The notes below the pieces were generated by a model. It was not told the origin of the DNA and did no database searches. It saw only the letters and a program-made list of their open reading frames with translations. DNA of 64,000 nucleotides from Paenibacillus xylanexedens (GTDB lineage: Bacteria; Bacillota; Bacilli; Paenibacillales; Paenibacillaceae): contig NZ_JAGIKV010000002.1 of assembly GCF_017874615.1 (NCBI RefSeq), forward strand, positions 310,001 to 374,000. The letters run 5' to 3'. Made by a program: the position numbers and the translations under genes. Shown here piece after piece: positions 59,617 through 64,000 of this stretch (position 1 is the stretch's first letter; each line of letters starts with the position of its first letter).

Positions 59617-60117
59617 TTAGATTCCAATTGCACAGTGGGTTGGGTTATCTTTCAAAATGGCTCGTTCTTCTTGGTTGGAGCTAAAAATATAATCTGGATA
59701 CTGGTTTGCCATGGGTGGAAGCTGATCCTCGGGGAAAAACTGCAGATCCTTCATCTCTTCATTATCGGGCGTGAGTTGCCCAGATCTGATCTCGCATTCA
59801 AATACGATAGTCAAATATTCAACCTGATGACCATTGCTGTATGTAAACCGTCTGGCTTCACCCCCGTATACTCCAATAATCTTCTCCGGTTCAACAACTA
59901 GACCTGTCTCTTCCAGTGCCTCTCTTACCATCGCTTGCGCCGGTGTCTCACCAAGCTCGATTGCTCCAGCAATCAGCCCCCAGGTTGATTCGTTATGTTT
60001 ACGACCGAACAGGATCTCCCCTTGTTCATTTCGCATAATCCCAGCTACACCTGGCATAAAAATAAGCTCGTTGCCGATCTTGTCCCTAAGGTTTTTGTAA
60101 TAGTCTGACATGCCCAT
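59617..60117 (-). CDS. Nudix hydrolase, 166 aa
   Basis: Nudix box GAIELGETPAQAMVREALEETGL near residues 51-73; WGLIAGAIE, GRKHNESTWGL and MKDLQFFPEDQLPPMANQYPDYIF are typical of a Bacillota subgroup similar to ADP-ribose pyrophosphatases. Start ATG at 60117 after GGAGGTAAC. Just downstream of the HAD-IIIA gene, probably in one operon. Confidence 0.88.
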   Translation of the reverse strand: MGMSDYYKNLRDKIGNELIFMPGVAGIMRNEQGEILFGRKHNESTWGLIAGAIELGETPAQAMVREALEETGLVVEPEKIIGVYGGEARRFTYSNGHQVEYLTIVFECEIRSGQLTPDNEEMKDLQFFPEDQLPPMANQYPDYIFSSNQEERAILKDNPTHCAIGI

Positions 60118-60137
60118 ACACAGTTACCTCCTGTCTT

Positions 60138-60686
60138 CTATTCTCTGAATTCCCTTCCATGAATGATCCATTGTACGGCATCCCAAATATCCTCTGCGAT
60201 ATAATCAGGTTCAGTCTCCGTCCATTTGTCTCTGAATTTGGTTAATGAAGATTCCCCCCAGCCTGTTCTCACCATGATCTTGGTCGCTCCTACGGCATGG
60301 GCAGCAAGCATGTCTGTATCTCCTACATCTCCAATAACTATGCATTTGGATAAATCCAGACCGAGTTCCTCTGAGGCCTGTAATAACATTCCGGGCTTCG
60401 GCTTTCTGCAACTGCATTCTTGCTCATGCGGACATATATAGGAATGATCGAATCCGTACTCGCGAAATTGCTCTTCAAAATCCTCAACACTTGCTTCTCC
60501 ACGCGAGATTCGGTATTGATTCGTAAAAGCCAGCACCATAATTCCTTCTCGTTTTAAATGCATAATTGCTTCTTGAGCATTTGGGTATAATCTGAAATCT
60601 CTCGGATGAATAAAATGACCTGTACCACCGATTGTTCCATCTCTGTCTATAAAAACAGCTTGTACGTTCCCCTGTGGTTTCATCAT
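60138..60686 (-). CDS. HAD-IIIA phosphatase, GmhB/histidinol-phosphatase-like
   Basis: 182 aa. Motif I VFIDRDGTIGG (residues 11-21), motif II FTNQYRISRGE, a zinc-binding loop CPHEQECSCRKPKPGM (three Cys and one His), motif III Lys, and motif IV IGDVGDTDM. The C-x-H...C-x-C loop is as in GmhB, which dephosphorylates heptose 1,7-bisphosphate. No heptose pathway genes are near, so a sugar-phosphate phosphatase of unknown substrate is the safe call. Coupled to the Nudix gene. Confidence 0.88.
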   Translation of the reverse strand: MMKPQGNVQAVFIDRDGTIGGTGHFIHPRDFRLYPNAQEAIMHLKREGIMVLAFTNQYRISRGEASVEDFEEQFREYGFDHSYICPHEQECSCRKPKPGMLLQASEELGLDLSKCIVIGDVGDTDMLAAHAVGATKIMVRTGWGESSLTKFRDKWTETEPDYIAEDIWDAVQWIIHGREFRE

Positions 60687-60729
60687 GGTCTGTTCCTTTC
60701 TCAGAAAAATTTCAAGTCGTGTCGTTCAT

Positions 60730-60984
60730 CTATACTTTCTCATCGATAATATGCTTGCTACCATCTTGCTGCTTATGGTGTTGCAATTTTTTAATTTCAG
60801 TTTTCAGATAGTGCACTTCTTTAATTAGTACATCCAGCTTCTTCGATGTTTTGGATGAATCTATCGCATAACGTACAATTGCAGCAAAGATAAGAACGAC
60901 AATTAAACTTATAATTGAGATCACTATAGTCCAGATAAACTCCAAAATGGTGTCCAACTCCTTGCTGTCAAAATAATAAGTCAT
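60730..60984 (-). CDS. small membrane protein with coiled-coil tail
   Basis: 84 aa. One membrane helix (about 16-40: FIWTIVISIISLIVVLIFAAIV) and a basic, likely coiled-coil tail (SSKTSKKLDVLIKEVHYLKTEIKKLQHHKQQ), which should face the cytoplasm. Its start overlaps the previous gene by 17 bases, so the two are coupled. No known family. Confidence 0.68.
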   Translation of the reverse strand: MTYYFDSKELDTILEFIWTIVISIISLIVVLIFAAIVRYAIDSSKTSKKLDVLIKEVHYLKTEIKKLQHHKQQDGSKHIIDEKV

Positions 60985-61255
60985 AAAACTCTTTCGAAAA
61001 CCAAAACCATATGATCCCCAGGATAACCATAATGGTGCCTAGTACTTTTAATATTATTTCGATATGTTTAGGGATATCACTATTAGGTGGGTTATCTTCA
61101 AACTCGTAATTCGGTTTAATTTTTCGATCTCTGATCAGAACAAATATTTTGTATAGAAAATCAGGAAAGAAGTAACACGCAATGCCCACGACAACTACGG
61201 GAGTAGATAAATAACCAAACGTACTGGTGGTCCATTCCATCTCTATTTCCTTCAT
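60968..61255 (-). CDS. small membrane protein with two TM segments
   Basis: 95 aa. TM helices at about 16-32 (VVVVGIACYFFPDFLYKIFVL) and 69-88 (IILKVLGTIMVILGIIWFWF), with a hydrophilic middle (RDRKIKPNYEFEDNPPNSDIP). No family. The start is likely ATG 61255 (AGAGG six bases before); an ATG at 61279 overlaps the DUF4085 stop. It follows DUF4085, so it is part of that operon. Confidence 0.62.
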   Translation of the reverse strand: MKEIEMEWTTSTFGYLSTPVVVVGIACYFFPDFLYKIFVLIRDRKIKPNYEFEDNPPNSDIPKHIEIILKVLGTIMVILGIIWFWFSKEFYDLLF

Positions 61256-61275
61256 ATTCATCCTCTTAGGCTCTC

Positions 61276-62139
61276 TCATTCTACCTCTACGAGAATGTCA
61301 GCACAGCGCACAATCAGCTCAGGCATATTCTCTCCATCAAATAGAACATGAAGCTCATATCCGTTATCGATTCGATACAGCTCTTGATATAGCCAGTAAC
61401 TGCCTACAATCCCACCGTCTTGCTTGATGATTTCTGGCGCAACCAGCGTAAGTTTATTTATGTTGGTGAAGCCCCCACGGGTGTCAAAACGAATGACCAC
61501 CTCATTACCCGTCAGCAGTTCTGTCACTGTACAATCATGGTATTGAATCCGCCCATGTATTTCATCGGAAATATCCTGTGCTAAAATGGCTTCCCTGTAT
61601 TCATTCGATACACGCTCCATCTCTCTCCTATTTTCTTCACTCTGTTTCTTTAACTGTAGCATTACTTCTCTCGTGCAATAACCCAACGTAAATACACGGA
61701 TATCCGCAATTTTCTCATAGATTTCTTTAGGTAAACGCTCTTTCTGGTTTTTGCAATCCCATTCCAGATTGCTTTTAAACTCTTGCTTGTAGCTCAACTC
61801 ATCAAAAGGAGGCCTCACATCATAATCTGCGATTATTTTTTCGATCCGCTCTTTTTCTTCAGCAGGCATCTGGTATATTCTTTTATCGTCTTCCAATATT
61901 TCATTTCCACTAAAGAACTTTTCAGCAGGCACAAAAACATGGCCATTTTGCTCCAGCAAAAAACGAGGATCTGTATTATACATCTCACGCTGAAACTCTA
62001 CATACTCTTTTTCTTTTCTTTTATAACGTCGCAGGAAAAGTGCTTCGTCCAATTCGTAAGTTCCTCTATGTACCCTCATCCCAAAATGAAGTCCGGTCCG
62101 CTGACACAGCTCATACCATTCTTTCGTTCGATATTTCAT
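61276..62139 (-). CDS. DUF4085 protein
   Basis: 287 aa. N-terminal KYRTKEWYELCQRTGLHF is the DUF4085 opening; the next FLRRYKRKEKEYVEFQREMY and the C-terminal strand-rich part VIRFDTRGGFTNINKLTLVAPEIIKQDG, HVLFDGENMPELIVRC occur in these proteins. Found widely in Bacillota as a cytoplasmic protein of unknown role. Start ATG at 62139 after AGGAGAG (62145 is also possible). It overlaps or abuts two small membrane protein genes. Confidence 0.82.
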   Translation of the reverse strand: MKYRTKEWYELCQRTGLHFGMRVHRGTYELDEALFLRRYKRKEKEYVEFQREMYNTDPRFLLEQNGHVFVPAEKFFSGNEILEDDKRIYQMPAEEKERIEKIIADYDVRPPFDELSYKQEFKSNLEWDCKNQKERLPKEIYEKIADIRVFTLGYCTREVMLQLKKQSEENRREMERVSNEYREAILAQDISDEIHGRIQYHDCTVTELLTGNEVVIRFDTRGGFTNINKLTLVAPEIIKQDGGIVGSYWLYQELYRIDNGYELHVLFDGENMPELIVRCADILVEVE

Positions 62140-62219
62140 ATGCATCTCTCCTGCTAATTTTTAGGAATCTAAATCTATTTTGCTATTGAAGCATAGACCT
62201 TTTTAATTTGTGACGAGAA

Positions 62220-62453
62220 TTAAGCTGCACCTGGAATTCGTGTGCGTTTAAAATAAGCTGTTAATGGTTTAGGATGTTTTTTGACAAAATCATATTCAAC
62301 AATTGTGATAGCGATAACATATCTCGTAAAGCCTAGCACCTCGACCACTTCAGATCGATCTCCTGCATCAGGCTCCTCACCTTCTGGGAATTCTCCATCT
62401 GGGTCATCAATCAATTGCTCACTAAATGTTAAGCGAGCCACAACATAGGACAT
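62220..62453 (-). CDS. hypothetical protein, 77 aa
   Basis: Not recognised. Acidic insert (DDPDGEFPEGEEPDAGDRSE) between strand-rich VVARLTFSEQLI and VVEVLGFTRYVIAITIVEYDFVKKHP, then a basic end. The ribosome site is weak, and it starts nine bases after the next gene's stop, so it may be coupled to that gene. Could be a fragment of a larger protein. Confidence 0.45.
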   Translation of the reverse strand: MSYVVARLTFSEQLIDDPDGEFPEGEEPDAGDRSEVVEVLGFTRYVIAITIVEYDFVKKHPKPLTAYFKRTRIPGAA

Positions 62454-62462
62454 GATGTTAGC

Positions 62463-62696
62463 CTAGTGCTCGTTGTACTGCTCCTTTATCCTTATCCACT
62501 GAATACACTCTTCTTCTGTTGGAGGAGTACTGTTCAAATCTTCAAGAACAACCTTCCGTGCTTTAATAGAGTCCATTAAAAACCCAGCTTCATAGTTGGC
62601 ATGTGCAGTAAACTTGATATGCGGTTTTCGCTTAATAAGCTCATCAATCACTTCTTTATACCAATCGCTTGTTAAACATTCTTCAAGTGTTTTCAT
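62463..62696 (-). CDS. hypothetical protein, 77 aa
   Basis: Not recognised. ATG at 62696 is six bases after GGGGGA. Helical: MKTLEECLTSDWYKEVIDELIKRKPHIKFTAHANYEAGFLMDSIKARKVVLEDLNSTPPTEEECIQWIRIKEQYNEH-like composition, two Cys. Possible antitoxin- or immunity-type small protein; there is no direct evidence. Confidence 0.5.
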   Translation of the reverse strand: MKTLEECLTSDWYKEVIDELIKRKPHIKFTAHANYEAGFLMDSIKARKVVLEDLNSTPPTEEECIQWIRIKEQYNEH

Positions 62697-62849
62697 CGCT
62701 AGTCCCCCAGAAATACAAGATTTCTCTTTCATAGTCAGTCTTAATTAAACAAACGCACAAGTCTACATTAGAGTTTGAAAGAACTTCCGTTTTACTACTT
62801 TTTTATGGCATGCTGCCCATTCATTTAATCCCTTTAAACCTTCGGTCTC

Positions 62850-63215
62850 CTAGCTTTTTTCGAAATAAAAACATAAATCCATAGGAACTAGCCATTTTCC
62901 ATGGAGCTTAATGCCGATACGTTCGTAATTCATATAGATGCACTGAATTTGAGATGCTTCATATTTCTGGTTTTTCGTAGATATCACATAATCGCTTCCC
63001 ATAGTAATACTCGGATTGGTGGAAAATAAACGTTTGATAAGAATGATAATATATACGAAAATAAAGATAATCATAACCATTGTCAAGTAACTTAATATCC
63101 CTACACGGCTACCGGAAAAATTCCTGAACAAAAAAATTCAAGGATCAGTATAACTACTAAATTCAACCTGCCCCGTGGATATGTAGTCAAATATTTGATA
63201 ATTTGTCCCTCCCAA
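62850..63215 (-). pseudogene. small membrane protein gene with a homopolymer frameshift
   Basis: The downstream frame (63131-62850) gives FRNFSGSRVGILSYLTMVMIIFIFVYIIILIKRLFSTNPSITMGSDYVISTKN to YFEKS, with a TM helix. The upstream part (from GGGAGG at about 63212) reads YLTTYPRGRLNLVVILILEFF in another frame. A seven-A run (63130-63136, plus strand) separates them; eight would join them as EFFLFRNFSGS. The intact product would have two TM helices and a soluble tail. The true start codon is unclear (ATT/ATC in the right place). Confidence 0.6.
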
Positions 63216-63231
63216 ATCACTTGTTGATATC

Positions 63232-64000
63232 TTAAATGCGTTTCGCTAGGTCTTCTGATTGTAAAACTTCTAACTTGGCTGGAGGGATGCTTTCTTGCAA
63301 ATCTCCATTCATCACATCCATTGCCTCCCATTCGACGAATACAACAAAGTTTTCCGTAAGTCGGGAGTAATCGGACCAATTCGTCGTTTCATTGAGGTCA
63401 TACGCGACTTCCTTCCACAATCTCATTCCTTCCTCCCACCAATCTCCGTTGCTACGCCAATACATAATAAGAGTTCTAAGCTTCTCAATTAAATCATGAT
63501 TCGTAAGTTCTTGTTGATCAATTCCAGGATGCTCTCCTGAATTCCAAATGTTGTAATAGTAATCTTCGTTTTCATCTTTCTCTTCAACTTGTTCTTCTCT
63601 TATTTCTTGCAAACCTGGATCAAAAATAGGTGAATATACCGTATCAACTTCATCGTGTAAGTAGATGGACAGAAAACAATATCTTTTGTCCGATTGATTT
63701 TCACAGAGAACATCAATAATCTCTTTCACGGCCAGAATGAGTTCCTTTTTCACCGTTTCCCGGAGTATTAGAACTTCTTCAGGTGGCATCTTCACATAAA
63801 TCACACCTTTGGTTCCATCTAACACTCGCTGGAGAATTCCTTGCTCATCATATTTGAAATAGGTGAGAAGAAGGTGATCAAAAAGAGCATTATTTTCGTA
63901 TTGAGGTTGATATACTTCTACAAGTCTGTTGCTTTCATAGATATAATCCTCATACTCTAATTTATTGAATCGAGTAAAATACTCAACTGACCGACAGATT
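63232..64000 (-). CDS. hypothetical protein, partial (5' end beyond the window)
   Basis: The frame is open to the right edge, about 256 codons; it has no start within the visible frame beyond an internal ATG near 63789. N-terminal part: SVEYFTRFNKLEYEDYIYESNRLVEVYQPQYENNALFDHLLLTYFKYDEQGILQRVLDGTKGVIYVKM, an RHS/YD-like strand pattern. C-terminal part: helical EEVLILRETVKKELILAVKEIIDVLCENQ, YCFLSIYLHDEVDTVYSPIFDPGLQEI, and LTENFVVFVEWEAMDVMNGDL. I recognise no family. Soluble. Confidence 0.6.
   Translation of the reverse strand, partial: ICRSVEYFTRFNKLEYEDYIYESNRLVEVYQPQYENNALFDHLLLTYFKYDEQGILQRVLDGTKGVIYVKMPPEEVLILRETVKKELILAVKEIIDVLCENQSDKRYCFLSIYLHDEVDTVYSPIFDPGLQEIREEQVEEKDENEDYYYNIWNSGEHPGIDQQELTNHDLIEKLRTLIMYWRSNGDWWEEGMRLWKEVAYDLNETTNWSDYSRLTENFVVFVEWEAMDVMNGDLQESIPPAKLEVLQSEDLAKRI

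Noticed and set aside
1..64000. tRNA or rRNA genes, CRISPR arrays, insertion sequences, integrases
   Set aside because: No cloverleaf, rRNA block, regularly spaced direct repeats, transposase or integrase was seen in a read-through of both strands.

Overview
The window looks like a chromosomal accessory stretch from a low-to-mid GC, endospore-forming Bacillota, most probably Paenibacillus. Pointers are Spo0M, a BstA/YfiT bacillithiol transferase, a secreted GH5-FN3-CBM3 mannanase, Bce-type and Hss/Hrt-type sensor-transporter modules, strong AAGGAGG ribosome sites with many GTG/TTG starts, and two families of dispersed palindromic intergenic repeats. There are no rRNA or tRNA genes, CRISPR arrays, insertion sequences or prophage genes. 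Almost all genes lie on the minus strand; the plus-strand genes are spo0M, a glycosyltransferase, a 314-aa unknown and czcD.

Layout. 0-3.2 kb: the start of an RtcB RNA ligase gene running off the left edge, a secreted unknown, then a ClbS-like/PgsA/GNAT/GNAT operon. 3.3-7.8 kb: a complete bceRSAB-type peptide-antibiotic sensing and resistance operon with a perfect palindromic operator at the kinase/ATPase junction. 8-13.5 kb: small enzymes (SDR, methyltransferases, VOC, BstA) and an AAC(6')-Ie-like acetyltransferase. 13.7-19 kb: spo0M, a DMP19-like protein, a GT4 glycosyltransferase and the mannanase. 19-36 kb: many small housekeeping or detoxification enzymes (Nudix, HAD, GNAT, HIT, HD, PhzF, peptidase E, deaminase, histidine phosphatase), a pair of PH-domain membrane proteins and several lipoproteins. 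36-41 kb: mostly unassigned proteins and a second zinc-phospholipase-C-like protein. 41-46 kb: an AAA ATPase, a GT2-GtrA plus phosphodiester-glycosidase pair and a radical SAM enzyme. 46-51.7 kb: a GNAT, PdxH, a phosphatase, DUF2569, DUF4304 and Nudix genes. 51.8-55.8 kb: a haem-sensing and efflux module (HssR-HssS-HrtB-HrtA) with a direct-repeat HssR-like box before hrtB. 56-57 kb: czcD with a canonical promoter and an ArsR/CzrA-like operator. 57-64 kb: a run of small DUF proteins (SHOCT, DUF2262, MepB, DUF4085 and unknowns), a phosphotransferase, a Nudix and a HAD enzyme.

How the genes work together. The clear pathways are two envelope-stress modules (Bce and Hss/Hrt), metal efflux (CzcD), and thiol/aminoglycoside-type detoxification. 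Most other genes are single-enzyme accessory functions: about ten GNAT proteins, four Nudix enzymes and three HAD phosphatases.

The most unusual aspects are non-coding or degenerative. Three copies of a 180-220 bp hairpin element each sit just upstream of a minus-strand gene. A separate 207-bp inverted-repeat element supplies the last codons and stop of a GNAT gene. Between 28 and 63 kb at least seven small loci are broken by one-base frameshifts, a 7-bp duplication or an in-frame stop. Nearly every frameshift can be repaired by adding one base to a short homopolymer, so either real decay or homopolymer undercalling in the assembly must be considered. I did not find a large, clearly novel multi-gene system.
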